Part shown: positions 16,785-26,652 of the stretch, piece after piece
Layout of the letters: each line of letters begins with the position of its first letter
Numbering within the stretch: the stretch's first letter is position 1
Source of the DNA: Flavisolibacter ginsengisoli DSM 18119
GTDB taxonomy: Bacteria; Bacteroidota; Bacteroidia; Chitinophagales; Chitinophagaceae
NCBI RefSeq assembly: GCF_900129295.1
Contig: NZ_FQUU01000003.1
Coordinates: forward strand, 310,001-374,000
DNA: 64,000 nucleotides
Direction of reading: 5' to 3'
Notes under the pieces: generated by a model
Told to the model about the DNA's origin: nothing
The model's input: only the letters and a program-made list of their open reading frames with translations
The model's database searches: none
Made by a program: the position numbers and the translations under genes

Positions 16785-18155
16785 CTAATGATGGTGATGC
16801 TGGTGCTCTTCATTCAAATGAATGAATTCTTCCTTGCTCACTGGTGTTTCCACTGCGTTGATCTTTGTTTCGGCAAAGTCGAATATTTTTTGCGTTTGCA
16901 GGCGGTTATAGCTATCTTCTACATATTTCCTGTCTTTCATCATCCTGTCGATGTAATCTCTTACCCACTGCTGTTCCTCATCCAAGGTGGAAGTGCCCAT
17001 ATAACCAAGCAATTGATCCTTGGCAAACTGGCGAAGGTCATCCTGGCTAACCTGGATGCCATTTTCCTGAACCATTTTATCTGTGATAAGGCTCCATTTC
17101 AATTGATTTAGAAATGCAGGAAATTCTTTTTCTACTTCTTCATCAGTTTTTTCTTCGCCCTTTTCCGCCTGGCTTTTAATCCAGCGTTTCAGGAAATCGG
17201 CCGGGAAATCAATATTCGTATGTTCCAGCAATACATGGTAAAGGGAATGATGTAACTGGTTGCGGCTTTCAGCATCCCATTGTTTTTGCAATTCCTGTTT
17301 GATGCGCTCCCTGAACTCTTCTTCAGTTTTTACTTCATCATTAGGGAATAACTGGGTAAAGAATTCTTCATTCAGCTCGCGGGGTTCAACATGGCCAACC
17401 TTAGTGATCAATAATTTAAAATGTTTGCCAGAAGCACTATCAATACCCAGGTCATTCAGGATCCATTCTTTTTCTTTGGCATCAAAAGCTTCATCCAATG
17501 TTAATTGAATAGTATCATCTTTCTTTTTGCCTATTAAACCAGGACGGTAAGCCTCGTTAAAATATTTAACCAGGAGAGAATTGTCTTTCCTGAGACCACC
17601 TTCTATTTCATTACCTGAAGCGTCAGTTTCAATAAATGTTACATTCAAAACATTTTCATCCCCACTGACAGATTCCGGCTCCGTCATATTGCCATAACGG
17701 GTGCGCAGCCTCTCTATTTCTTCATTCAGCATTTCATCCGTTACATTTACTTTGTAGCGTTTTACCTGCTCTTTGGCAAGATCAGGAAGCTGGAAGCCAG
17801 GCTTCATCCCTATTTCAAATGTGAAAGTATAATTGTTGGGGTTGTTAACATCCAATTGTCCAAGATTCATGTCCACCGGAAGGGGCTGGGCAAAGATGTC
17901 AAGTTTCTCGTCTTCTATAAATTTAAAAACTTCCTTATCTACTGTCTTTAAAACTTCATCAGTAAATAAAGAAGAGCCATACATTTTTTTGATTAGGCCA
18001 GCTGGCACCATGCCTTTTCTAAAGCCCGGGATGTTGGCTTTTTTACTGTATTCTTTTAAAGACTTCTCGAATTGAGGGAGATAATCTTCTTTATTGATGG
18101 TTATGCTAAACTGTTTGTGTAAGGGGGCAACTTCTTGCTGTGTTACTGTAGCCAT
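16785..18155 (-). CDS. tig: Trigger factor (ribosome-associated chaperone)
   Basis: 456 residues. The ribosome-binding N-terminal domain contains the signature IPGFRKGMVPAGLI at about 41-54. A central FKBP-like peptidyl-prolyl isomerase region (about 150-240, with GLIGKKKDDTIQLTLDEAF) and a helical C-terminal chaperone domain with FPADFLKRWIKSQ follow. The protein binds nascent chains at the ribosomal exit. The last residues are EEHQHHHH, a natural histidine-rich tail that could bind metal ions. Start at ATG 18155. Confidence 0.95.
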   Translation of the reverse strand: MATVTQQEVAPLHKQFSITINKEDYLPQFEKSLKEYSKKANIPGFRKGMVPAGLIKKMYGSSLFTDEVLKTVDKEVFKFIEDEKLDIFAQPLPVDMNLGQLDVNNPNNYTFTFEIGMKPGFQLPDLAKEQVKRYKVNVTDEMLNEEIERLRTRYGNMTEPESVSGDENVLNVTFIETDASGNEIEGGLRKDNSLLVKYFNEAYRPGLIGKKKDDTIQLTLDEAFDAKEKEWILNDLGIDSASGKHFKLLITKVGHVEPRELNEEFFTQLFPNDEVKTEEEFRERIKQELQKQWDAESRNQLHHSLYHVLLEHTNIDFPADFLKRWIKSQAEKGEEKTDEEVEKEFPAFLNQLKWSLITDKMVQENGIQVSQDDLRQFAKDQLLGYMGTSTLDEEQQWVRDYIDRMMKDRKYVEDSYNRLQTQKIFDFAETKINAVETPVSKEEFIHLNEEHQHHHH

Positions 18156-18179
18156 GATTCAATTTTATTATCAAATGTG

Positions 18180-18250
18180 CAATGCTCAATGTTCAACGTA
18201 CAATGTTCAAACTGGAACATTGAATAGTGGTTGTTGAACATTGAGCATTG
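18180..18250. repeat. Nested inverted repeat between tig and tRNA-Leu
   Basis: Perfect 18-bp arms CAATGCTCAATGTTCAAC (18180-18197) and GTTGAACATTGAGCATTG (18233-18250). Inside is a second pair CAATGTTC (18201-18208) / GAACATTG (18215-18222). The short motif CAATGTTCAA recurs in both orientations. Confidence 0.85.
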
Positions 18251-18262
18251 GTTGTTCTTTCG

Positions 18263-18344
18263 TGCGGGTGGAGGGACTCGAACCCCCATGCCTCGCGGCG
18301 TCAGATCCTAAGTCTGATACGTCTACCAATTTCGCCACACCCGC
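18263..18344 (-). tRNA. tRNA-Leu (anticodon UAG)
   Basis: On the minus strand the acceptor arm GCGGGTG pairs with CACCCGC, the anticodon stem TCAGA / TCTGA encloses loop CTTAGGA with anticodon TAG, a long variable arm follows as in class II tRNAs, and the T-loop is GGTTCGAGTCC. The CCA end is not encoded. The discriminator base is A, as in leucine tRNAs. Confidence 0.95.
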
Positions 18345-18393
18345 TTCAGTGTTAAAAGAATGATCCGGAGATCTTTCTTCTTAAACAGGGGTG

Positions 18394-18421
18394 CAAAAGT
18401 AAGGGTTTCAAATTATTCAAA
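18394..18421 (-). promoter_or_regulatory. Bacteroidota-type promoter for tRNA-Leu
   Basis: On the minus strand: TTTG (18421-18418), 16-base spacer, exact TACTTTTG (18401-18394). Transcription would start about 44 bases before the tRNA. Confidence 0.55.
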
Positions 18422-18555
18422 CCTAATTAAACAAAGTAATCCTTTAGATGTCATGAAAAGAAATAGTTAAAAACCTTGCAATGGTTACATGCCCGGGAGG
18501 GTAGTTGCCGGCTTCTAAATTAGAAGTGCGGCTAATATGCGTAAATTCGTACTTC

Positions 18556-20787
18556 ATGGAAACTGTAGCGCAGATACCGAAGTATAACTTGAATGATGAG
18601 CAGGAAAAAAAGCTGATCCTGAGAGAATACCGTGCTCTTTTGAGGTCTTTAAAGGCCAGGATAAAGCCTGGAGATCGTAAGTTGATCCGTCATGCCTTTG
18701 AAATGGCGGCAGAGGCGCACAAGACCATGCGCCGTAAAAGTGGGGAGCCATATATTCTTCATCCTTTGGCTGTAGCCAGGATCGTAGTGGAAGAAGTTGG
18801 CCTTGGGGTGCGTTCTACAATATGTTCTCTATTACATGACACTGTTGAGGATACAGATATAAGCCTGGAAGATGTTCAAAAAGAATTTGGTGGAGAGATC
18901 GCCAAGATTGTTGATGGATTGACGAAAATTTCTAATGTCATTGATGTTAATGCCTCCCAGCAAGCCGAGAACTTCAGGAAGATATTATTAACGCTTACGG
19001 ATGATCCCAGGGTTATTTTGATCAAGCTAGCCGACAGGTTGCATAATATGCGGACCATGGACAGCATGAAGCCTGAGAAACAATTAAAAATATCTTCTGA
19101 AACGGTATATGTATATGCACCTCTTGCCCACCGGATGGGTTTGTATAATATAAAAACTGAAATGGAAGACCTGGCTATGAAATACCTGGAGCCGGGCACT
19201 TATAAGGAAATAGCTCGCAAACTGGCAGAGACAAGGCGGGAACGTACCAGGTATATCAATGAATTTATCAAGCCCTTGCAGGAAAAGTTAGCCAAAGCAG
19301 GAGTGGACTTCGAGATTTACGGCAGGCCCAAAAGCATACATTCCATATGGAATAAGATGAAAAAGAAGGGTGTTTCATTTGAAGAGGTGTATGATCTTTT
19401 TGCCATACGTATAATTGTTAATTCACCCCCTGAAAAAGAAAAGGAAGATTGCTGGAAAGTGTATTCTATGATCACTGATGAATACACGCCTTCACCAGAA
19501 CGTTTGAGAGATTGGTTAAGTAATCCAAAAAGTAATGGGTATGAGGCTCTTCATACTACAGTAATGGGTCCCCAGGGGAAATGGGTGGAAGTGCAGATTC
19601 GAACCAAGCGGATGAATGAAATAGCCGAAAAGGGTTTGGCAGCGCATTGGAAATATAAAGAGGGGGCAAATGAAGAAAACCGCTTTGATCAGTGGCTGGG
19701 ACAGATACGGGAAGTGATAGCCAACCAGGAAGTGGATTCTGTGGATTTCCTTCATGATTTTAAACGAAGCTTTCTTGCTGAAGAAATATATATCTATACT
19801 CCAAAAGGGGATGTAAAGATGTTGCCTGTTGGGGCGACAGCCCTTGATTTTGCTTTTGCTGTGCACAGTGAGGTAGGGGTGAAATGTATTGGAGCCAAGG
19901 TGAATCATAAACTTGTGCCCATCAGTCATAAATTACGCAGTGGAGACCAGGTGGAGATCATCACATCCAACAAGCAAAAACCTTCAGATGACTGGCTCAA
20001 CTTTGTAGTAACAGCAAAAGCCCGTACTAAGATCAAGGACTCTTTAAAGGAAGAGAAAAAAGCAGTGGCTGACGAAGGCAAGTATACTGTTCAGCGTAAA
20101 CTCGAAGGACTGGGCGCATCAATGAACTCGCATAATATTGATGAACTGGTAAGCTTTTATAAACTGGCTGCCCCTCTTGACCTTTACTACCAGGTGGCTG
20201 TCAAGTCTATTGATCTGAAAGAGCTAAAAGAGTTCAAAATAATTGGTGATAGGCTGGAAGCTCCCAGGCCTGTCAGAGTGCTGGAGCCCAAGCCGGAATA
20301 CCATCCTCATATAGCAAAAAAGGAATCAGAACTTATCATTTTTGGTGAAAGTGGTGACCGCATCATGTATAACCTTGCTAATTGCTGCAAGCCTATACCA
20401 GGTGACGATGTATTTGGATTTGTTACTACAGGTAAAGGTTTGACTATTCACCGCACCAATTGTCCCAATGCTGCCAAGTTAATGTCAAATTATGGCCACA
20501 GGATAGTGAAAACAAAATGGGCCAAGAATAAGGAGATATCCTTCCTTACTGGTCTGAAGATCATTGGTCTGGATGACGTAGGTGTTGTTAATAAAATTAC
20601 CAACCTTATATCGGGAGAACTACGGCTAAATATTAATGCCTTGACAATTGAGGCGAAGGAGGGGTTATTTGAAGGCAATATCAGGATTTATGTACATGAT
20701 AAGGAAGAGCTGGATGAATTGGCACAACGCCTGTTGAAATTGCCGGGAATACAGAAAGTAGATAGATACGAAATGGAAAACATATAG
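18556..20787 (+). CDS. rsh: Bifunctional (p)ppGpp synthetase/hydrolase (RelA/SpoT homologue)
   Basis: 743 residues from ATG at 18556 (an in-frame TTG at 18505 lacks support). Order: HD hydrolase domain with HPLAVARIV and the metal motif LLHDTVEDT, then synthetase domain with YGRPKSIHSIW, LFAIRIIV and the NGYEALHTTV block, TGS domain with IYIYTPKGDVKMLPVGATALDF, a zinc-finger-like helical region with NCCKPIPGDDV, and a C-terminal ACT domain. Both catalytic halves keep their key residues, so it should make and degrade the alarmone. As the only such protein in the window it is likely the main stringent-response enzyme. No other gene is in its unit. Confidence 0.96.
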   Translation: METVAQIPKYNLNDEQEKKLILREYRALLRSLKARIKPGDRKLIRHAFEMAAEAHKTMRRKSGEPYILHPLAVARIVVEEVGLGVRSTICSLLHDTVEDTDISLEDVQKEFGGEIAKIVDGLTKISNVIDVNASQQAENFRKILLTLTDDPRVILIKLADRLHNMRTMDSMKPEKQLKISSETVYVYAPLAHRMGLYNIKTEMEDLAMKYLEPGTYKEIARKLAETRRERTRYINEFIKPLQEKLAKAGVDFEIYGRPKSIHSIWNKMKKKGVSFEEVYDLFAIRIIVNSPPEKEKEDCWKVYSMITDEYTPSPERLRDWLSNPKSNGYEALHTTVMGPQGKWVEVQIRTKRMNEIAEKGLAAHWKYKEGANEENRFDQWLGQIREVIANQEVDSVDFLHDFKRSFLAEEIYIYTPKGDVKMLPVGATALDFAFAVHSEVGVKCIGAKVNHKLVPISHKLRSGDQVEIITSNKQKPSDDWLNFVVTAKARTKIKDSLKEEKKAVADEGKYTVQRKLEGLGASMNSHNIDELVSFYKLAAPLDLYYQVAVKSIDLKELKEFKIIGDRLEAPRPVRVLEPKPEYHPHIAKKESELIIFGESGDRIMYNLANCCKPIPGDDVFGFVTTGKGLTIHRTNCPNAAKLMSNYGHRIVKTKWAKNKEISFLTGLKIIGLDDVGVVNKITNLISGELRLNINALTIEAKEGLFEGNIRIYVHDKEELDELAQRLLKLPGIQKVDRYEMENI

Positions 20788-20894
20788 ATGAGTTACGCAG
20801 CATTTAATTTATAAATCTTGCCATACAAAAGATAGCCGGGTATTTGGCCTGGTTGGCGGCCGTTTTTACTGTCGTTTCAATCAAAACTTTTGTT

Positions 20895-23855
20895 ATGAGC
20901 AAGAAAATTAACCTTCTGTTTTTGCTCTGTAATGTTCTATTACCTTTTTTTTCTTTAGCACAGTTCACCATTTCCGGAACAGTTACAGATGCAACAAATA
21001 ATCCCTTGCCAGGGGTTAGTGTTATACACCTTAATTCTTTCGTTGCTACGAGCACAGATGCTAATGGAAAGTTTAGCCTGGTTATACCTAAAAAAACCGG
21101 TACACTAGAATTTACCTATGTAGGATTGGCCAGGCAAACAGTTCCTGTCGTAGAAGTAGGCGAGAGTTTTGTGATTAAGATGAAAGAGGATGTTGGTAAA
21201 CTGGATGAAATTGTAGTGACAGGTTTAGCAAGCTCTGTTCGAAGGAGCAACCTGGGTAATGCTGTTTCAACTATTACATCGAAACAACTTGTAGGTACAA
21301 CCGTACAACCCACAATGGATGCAGCTCTGTACGGCAAGTTCACTGGTTCTAATATTTCTGCTAATTCCGGAGCGCCCGGAGGTGGTATTTCCATCAAGTT
21401 AAGAGGTATCACTTCATTAGTTGCCAATTCTCAACCCCTGTTTATTGTTGATGGAGTGTATTATGATAATTCAAGTATCAACCCCGGTTTAAATTCCATC
21501 TCCAAAGCGGCGGGACAGGGAAATACAAATTTCCAGGATAACCCTTCTAACCGAATCGCTGACCTGGATCCTGAAGACATCGACCGTATTGAAATTTTAA
21601 AAGGAGCTTCTGCTGCTGCAATTTATGGTTCCCGTGCTGCAGCAGGTGTTGTGTTGATCACTACTAAAAGAGGTAGGTCGGGCAAGCCACGCATAGAACT
21701 TTCTCATTCCATAGGGGTGCAGATGCAGCTCAAGAAACTGGGACAACGACAGTGGACCGAGGATAAAGTGCTGGCATCGTATGGTGCAAGTGCCGTACCG
21801 TTATTCCGGGGAGCTAATGGGCAAATATTTGATTATGAAAAGGAATTGTTTGGAAATAAAGGGTTGATGAATAATACCAGGGTAAGCATCAGCGGTGGTA
21901 ATGAAAACACAACTTATTATGCGGGTTTTACACGTAAAGATGATGAAGGCATTGTGAAACGTACAGGATATAAAAAAACTTCCGTACGATTGAATCTCGA
22001 TCAGAAAGTTACCAGTTTCATAGACGCGAATTTCAGTGCAAACTATGTTACATCCAATGCAGACAGAGGCTTTTTTAACAATGATAATACCAGCACTACT
22101 CTTGGTGTTTCATTTGTGTCAACGCCTTCCTGGGTGAATCTTTACCCTGATGCAAATGGAAATTATCCTAATAATCCTTTTGCTCCTTCCAATTTCATAC
22201 AGACACGTGACCTGATGACCAACAGGGAACATGTAGACCGCATACTGTTGGGCGGTACTGCTACCTGGAAAATTTTTAATTTTTCAAAGAATAGTCTTCG
22301 GCTCATTGCACGGGCCGGAATGGACAATTATACTTTAAATACTATTGCAATTTTCCCAAGAGAATTGCAATTTGAAAAGGATGGGAATGGTACCAACGGC
22401 GCTTCCATCTACGGCACAACCCTTGATAAGAGTACCAACTTCGGAGGTATACTGGTTCATAATTTTAAATTGTCCGGAAATCTTGAGTTCACTACACAGG
22501 CCGGTTTAACTTCTGAAAATCTTGACCAGGACAATGTAGTAAATACTGCCACGCAGCTAATAGGAACACAAACAAATTTAAACCAGGCAAGTGCTATTGA
22601 AGTGCAACAAACAAAAACGATTCAGAAAGACAGGGGCTTTTTTGTACAAGAGGAAATGAACTACAGGGATCTGGTTTTATTAACCTTGGGTATGAGGGGG
22701 GATAAGTCATCCCGTAATGGTGATGCTAATAAATTGTACTATTATCCTAAGGGTGCCCTGGCTATCAACCTGCATAAACTTTCCACCTGGAATGCTTCCA
22801 CTTTAAGCCAATTAAAGTTGAGAGCAGCATATGGAGAATCTGGAAACTTTGCACCATTTGGTGCCATTTATTCTCCCTTGGTTTCAGCAGTATTTGGAGG
22901 GTCTACAGGTTCTTTGATCACTACTACCAGAGGTAATGAAGCACTTGTGCCCGAAAGACAAAAAGAACTGGAAGGTGGATTTGATATTGGAGCTTTTAAT
23001 AACCGTGTATCGCTTGAAGCAACTTATTACAGGAAGACAGTTCAGGATCTGATATTCAACGTTGCTGTGGCTACTTCTTCAGGATTTTCTTTCGCCTGGA
23101 AAAATGTAGCAGCTATACGCAACCAGGGTGTTGAGCTTGCTTTAAATGCTACACCTGTGCTTAATAAAGACTTGCAATGGAATTTTACAGTTGCATTCTG
23201 GAAAAATAAAGCCAAGGTGACACGTTTGGATGTGCCTGCATTTAACACTGGTGCTTTTGGTGCAACATTGGGAACTTACCGCATTGAAAAAGACAAAAGT
23301 CCCACACAGATAGTAGGCATTGGCGGGCCTTCAGATAAAGTGGATCCGCAATCAGGAGTAGCAGTGTATGGGGATGGGGAACCTGATTTTAATTTATCCT
23401 CTTACCAGGACCTTGTTTACAAAAACTTTGAACTGAGTGTGTTGATGCACTGGAAGAAAGGTGGCGATAATATCAACCTAAGTACTTTGTTGTCCGATAT
23501 TTTTGGTACTTCTCCTGATTATGATGCCATGACCCTGGACCCGGCAAAACAACTGACAAATGGGAAATTCCGCTTAGCAGCTCTTGGCACCACTGCAAGG
23601 CCGTGGGTAGAAGATGCTAGTTATTTCCGGGTACGGGAACTGGGTCTTACTTATAGAATCCCCAAACATGTCTTTAAGAACATTGCCGATGTAAAGGTGG
23701 GTGTTTCAGCAAGGAACCTGATCAATATATTTAATTACAGTAGCTACGATCCCGAAGTTTCCAATTTTGGCTCCAATGCTATATCAAGCAATGTGGAAGT
23801 GACACCTTATCCATCCTCAAAAAGCTTTCACTTCACGCTAACCGTAAATTTTTAA
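20895..23855 (+). CDS. SusC/RagA-type TonB-linked outer-membrane receptor
   Basis: 986 residues from ATG 20895 (upstream TTG rejected because the signal peptide MSKKINLLFLLCNVLLPFFS begins here). After cleavage near SLAQ comes the carboxypeptidase-like domain ISGTVTDATNNPLPGVSV, a TonB-box-like region, the plug domain with GGISIKLRGITSL and PLFIVDGVYYD, and the DRIEILKGASAAAIYGSRAA motif typical of SusC proteins. A large beta-barrel follows, ending in the aromatic FHFTLTVNF. It imports oligomeric nutrients together with the SusD-like lipoprotein immediately downstream. No glycoside hydrolase or sensor is adjacent, so the substrate is unknown. Confidence 0.95.
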   Translation: MSKKINLLFLLCNVLLPFFSLAQFTISGTVTDATNNPLPGVSVIHLNSFVATSTDANGKFSLVIPKKTGTLEFTYVGLARQTVPVVEVGESFVIKMKEDVGKLDEIVVTGLASSVRRSNLGNAVSTITSKQLVGTTVQPTMDAALYGKFTGSNISANSGAPGGGISIKLRGITSLVANSQPLFIVDGVYYDNSSINPGLNSISKAAGQGNTNFQDNPSNRIADLDPEDIDRIEILKGASAAAIYGSRAAAGVVLITTKRGRSGKPRIELSHSIGVQMQLKKLGQRQWTEDKVLASYGASAVPLFRGANGQIFDYEKELFGNKGLMNNTRVSISGGNENTTYYAGFTRKDDEGIVKRTGYKKTSVRLNLDQKVTSFIDANFSANYVTSNADRGFFNNDNTSTTLGVSFVSTPSWVNLYPDANGNYPNNPFAPSNFIQTRDLMTNREHVDRILLGGTATWKIFNFSKNSLRLIARAGMDNYTLNTIAIFPRELQFEKDGNGTNGASIYGTTLDKSTNFGGILVHNFKLSGNLEFTTQAGLTSENLDQDNVVNTATQLIGTQTNLNQASAIEVQQTKTIQKDRGFFVQEEMNYRDLVLLTLGMRGDKSSRNGDANKLYYYPKGALAINLHKLSTWNASTLSQLKLRAAYGESGNFAPFGAIYSPLVSAVFGGSTGSLITTTRGNEALVPERQKELEGGFDIGAFNNRVSLEATYYRKTVQDLIFNVAVATSSGFSFAWKNVAAIRNQGVELALNATPVLNKDLQWNFTVAFWKNKAKVTRLDVPAFNTGAFGATLGTYRIEKDKSPTQIVGIGGPSDKVDPQSGVAVYGDGEPDFNLSSYQDLVYKNFELSVLMHWKKGGDNINLSTLLSDIFGTSPDYDAMTLDPAKQLTNGKFRLAALGTTARPWVEDASYFRVRELGLTYRIPKHVFKNIADVKVGVSARNLINIFNYSSYDPEVSNFGSNAISSNVEVTPYPSSKSFHFTLTVNF

Positions 23856-23874
23856 ACCTTAAACTAACTCAATC

Positions 23875-25188
23875 ATGAAAATCTTTTTAATTAAAAACAG
23901 GATGATCATTAGGTTAGTTTTTTTGGTTATCCTTATTTATTCCTGTAAAGTTGAACCTATACAGGATCCTAACAATCCCAGTCCTTCTGCAATAGCAGCT
24001 AAGGGAACACTCAGTGAAATTCAAAACCTGGTAGATGGTACAGAATCGGGTATCAGGATCAACATGAATTTTTATTATGATGATGTGAGTGTTATTGGAA
24101 GGGAATATTATCGTTTTTCAACTTCAGATCCAAGGTTTACTTCAGACCTGTTAGGAAAAGGAACTGCCCAATTAGATAGTAACACTTTTTATATTACAAA
24201 CCCATTTGCTGCACGGTATAGGGCCATTAAAAATGCCAATATTCTGATTGATGCCCTAACGAATACAAAGGCTCCTATAACCAGTGAACAGCGTAAGGCT
24301 GGTATAGCCTACGCAAAGACAGTCCAGGCATACCAATATCTTTTGATCTCAAATTTATTATACAATAACGGGCTACGGGTGGATGTAAAGGACCCTGACC
24401 ATTTAGGACCTTTCCTAAGCCGGGAGCAGGGTATAGATGCTATCATTAACTTGCTGAATGAAGCAAATACGGATTTAAAGAACAATTTGGTTGAATTTCC
24501 TTTTCATACAACATTGTATTCACAAAAAGCCGCTGAATTTTCCAAATTCAACAGGGCCCTGGCAGCCAGGGTTTATATATATAAGCAGGATTGGATGGCT
24601 GCCAACACGGCTCTACAGGAATCTTTTTTGGATCTCAATGGTGATTTAAATGCTGGTGTTTATCATATGTATTCCATTGCAGGTGGTGATCTGTTAAATG
24701 CTATGTATTTTCCGCCAAACTCAAGCGGCGAAACCAGGGTAGTGCAGCCACGTTTTATTACTGATGCGGAAGCAGGAGATAAGAGAGTTATCAACAAAAC
24801 CTTATTGCGCACATCAGAAGCTTTCCAGGATGATCTGAAAAGTAATTATGATTTTTTTCTCTATAAATCAAACATTGACCCGATTCCTATTATACGTAAC
24901 GAGGAATTAATATTGATCTATGCAGAAGTAAAAGCACAAACCAACGATCCTGCTGAAGCTAATAAAGCTATCAACAAAATAAGGTCTGCTGCCGGATTAG
25001 GCCCTTATGCCGGGGGTAATGATACCAATAGCCTGATCACAGAAATATTAAAACAACGCAGGTATTCCCTGTTTGGGGAAGGGCATAGATGGATCGATCT
25101 GAGGAGATATAATCTATTGAATCAATTACCCATCGATAGGCCAGGTGATGATGTATGGATACAATTTCCTATACCTGCCAATGAATAA
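23875..25188 (+). CDS. SusD/RagB-type nutrient-binding outer-membrane lipoprotein
   Basis: 437 residues. Signal sequence ends in LIYSC, a lipobox. The body shows tetratricopeptide-like helices, and the C-terminal SusD segment reads PIIRNEELILIYAEVKAQ, then ANKAINKIRSAAGL, ILKQRRYSLFGEGHRWIDLR and IQFPIPANE, all characteristic. It caps the SusC barrel as the lid that captures substrate. It starts 19 bases after susC and is followed by a terminator, so the pair is a two-gene operon. Confidence 0.95.
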   Translation: MKIFLIKNRMIIRLVFLVILIYSCKVEPIQDPNNPSPSAIAAKGTLSEIQNLVDGTESGIRINMNFYYDDVSVIGREYYRFSTSDPRFTSDLLGKGTAQLDSNTFYITNPFAARYRAIKNANILIDALTNTKAPITSEQRKAGIAYAKTVQAYQYLLISNLLYNNGLRVDVKDPDHLGPFLSREQGIDAIINLLNEANTDLKNNLVEFPFHTTLYSQKAAEFSKFNRALAARVYIYKQDWMAANTALQESFLDLNGDLNAGVYHMYSIAGGDLLNAMYFPPNSSGETRVVQPRFITDAEAGDKRVINKTLLRTSEAFQDDLKSNYDFFLYKSNIDPIPIIRNEELILIYAEVKAQTNDPAEANKAINKIRSAAGLGPYAGGNDTNSLITEILKQRRYSLFGEGHRWIDLRRYNLLNQLPIDRPGDDVWIQFPIPANE

Positions 25189-25201
25189 AGCCTTTATTAT
25201 T

Positions 25202-25231
25202 AAAAAGACCCCCGGAAGGGGGGCTTTTTTT
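25202..25231 (+). terminator. Terminator after susD
   Basis: C5/G5 stem with GGAA loop (25209-25222), one A-G mismatch, continued by AAAAAG / CTTTTT pairs and a run of seven T. Confidence 0.85.
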
Positions 25232-25256
25232 ATTTTCCCTATTAGCCCTGTTCAAT

Positions 25257-25264
25257 TACTTTTG
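25257..25264 (+). promoter_or_regulatory. Possible -7 promoter box for purA
   Basis: Exact TACTTTTG directly after the susD terminator; predicted leader about 25 bases. No good TTG at the -33 distance was seen. Confidence 0.35.
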
Positions 25265-25294
25265 CCACGCTTTTCTATTTATACAAAATATTTT

Positions 25295-26566
25295 ATGGTT
25301 GACGTAATTCTAGGTCTTCAATGGGGTGATGAGGGAAAAGGTAAAATAGTAGATTATTTTGCTTCAAAGTATGATATTATTGCCCGTTTCCAGGGTGGTC
25401 CTAATGCAGGGCATACGCTATATGTGGGTGAAGAAAATAAAAAGGTTGTTTTACACCAAATACCGTCAGGAGTTTTTCACCAGGGCACTATCAATTTAAT
25501 TGGAAATGGAGTAGTCCTTGATCCTGTCACATTAAGAAGAGAATGTGAAACAGTAGCATCTTTTGGAGTAGATGTAAAACAAAATCTTTTTATTTCTGAA
25601 CGTACGCATGTAATCCTACCTACACACCGAGCCCTTGATAAGGCTGCAGAAATGTCAAAAGGCAATGATAAGATCGGTTCCACATTAAAAGGAATTGGTC
25701 CTGCCTATATGGACAAAACGGGTAGAAATGGTCTAAGAGTAGGAGACCTGTTGCATAAGAGCTTCACAACGTCCTATATCAAACTGAGGTTAAAACATCA
25801 GAAGCTGTTGGATAATTACAATTTTAATGAGGATATCTCTGCATGGGAAGAAGAATTCTTTGATGCGGTGGAATTCTTAAAGACTTTAAATATTGTAAAT
25901 GGTGAATATTTTATCAATGATCATATTTCACAAGGCAAAAAAGTATTAGCTGAAGGTGCCCAGGGAAGTATGTTGGATATTGACTTTGGAACATTTCCTT
26001 TTGTTACTTCTTCCAATACAATTTCTTCAGGCGTTTGCAACGGCCTTGGAGTAGCACCACAAACAATAGGTGAAGTGATTGGTGTCAGTAAAGCTTATTG
26101 CACCCGTGTAGGAAGTGGTCCCTTTCCTACAGAACTTGAAGATGAAACAGGAGAAAAGTTGCGTAAAATAGGGCATGAGTTTGGAGCTACTACCGGCCGT
26201 CCCCGCCGTTGCGGATGGATGGACCTTGTTGCCTTGAATTATGCCTGTATGTTAAATGGTGTTACCCAGATTGTAATGACAAAGGCGGATGTGCTCGATG
26301 CTTTTGAAGAGCTGGAAATTTGTACATCTTATAATGTAAATGGTAAAGAAAGCAAACAAGTACCTTTTCAAATGACTCAATGCAAGATAGAACCTAACTA
26401 TCAAACCTTCAAAGGCTGGAAGATGGATACTACCCAGATCAAGCTGGTGAAAGACTTGCCTGGAGAAATGAATACTTATATTGATTTTATAAATAGTAAC
26501 CTGCAGGCAAAAGTTCATTATATTTCCAATGGCCCAGGAAGGGACCAGATAGTGAAAGTTTATTGA
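25295..26566 (+). CDS. purA: Adenylosuccinate synthetase
   Basis: 423 residues from ATG 25295; the longer frame beginning at 25145 would run through the susD end and the terminator and is not credible. The protein begins MVDVILGLQWGDEGKGKIVD with the GDEGKGK P-loop, then GPNAGHT, IGSTLKGIGPAYMDK and the IMP/aspartate loop GATTGRPRRCGWMD. It converts IMP and aspartate to adenylosuccinate using GTP, the first step towards AMP. No other purine gene is adjacent. Confidence 0.97.
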   Translation: MVDVILGLQWGDEGKGKIVDYFASKYDIIARFQGGPNAGHTLYVGEENKKVVLHQIPSGVFHQGTINLIGNGVVLDPVTLRRECETVASFGVDVKQNLFISERTHVILPTHRALDKAAEMSKGNDKIGSTLKGIGPAYMDKTGRNGLRVGDLLHKSFTTSYIKLRLKHQKLLDNYNFNEDISAWEEEFFDAVEFLKTLNIVNGEYFINDHISQGKKVLAEGAQGSMLDIDFGTFPFVTSSNTISSGVCNGLGVAPQTIGEVIGVSKAYCTRVGSGPFPTELEDETGEKLRKIGHEFGATTGRPRRCGWMDLVALNYACMLNGVTQIVMTKADVLDAFEELEICTSYNVNGKESKQVPFQMTQCKIEPNYQTFKGWKMDTTQIKLVKDLPGEMNTYIDFINSNLQAKVHYISNGPGRDQIVKVY

Positions 26567-26652
26567 GTAATATCAACAGGTAAAAAAACTTTTTTCAAAA
26601 TTTGGCGGTTTAAAATCTTAACCCAAATTTTACAGCGCAATCAAATAATGTT

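Noticed and set aside
25145-25294. Longer N-terminus for purA
   Set aside because: It would start inside susD and translate through a terminator; the conserved protein begins at 25295.
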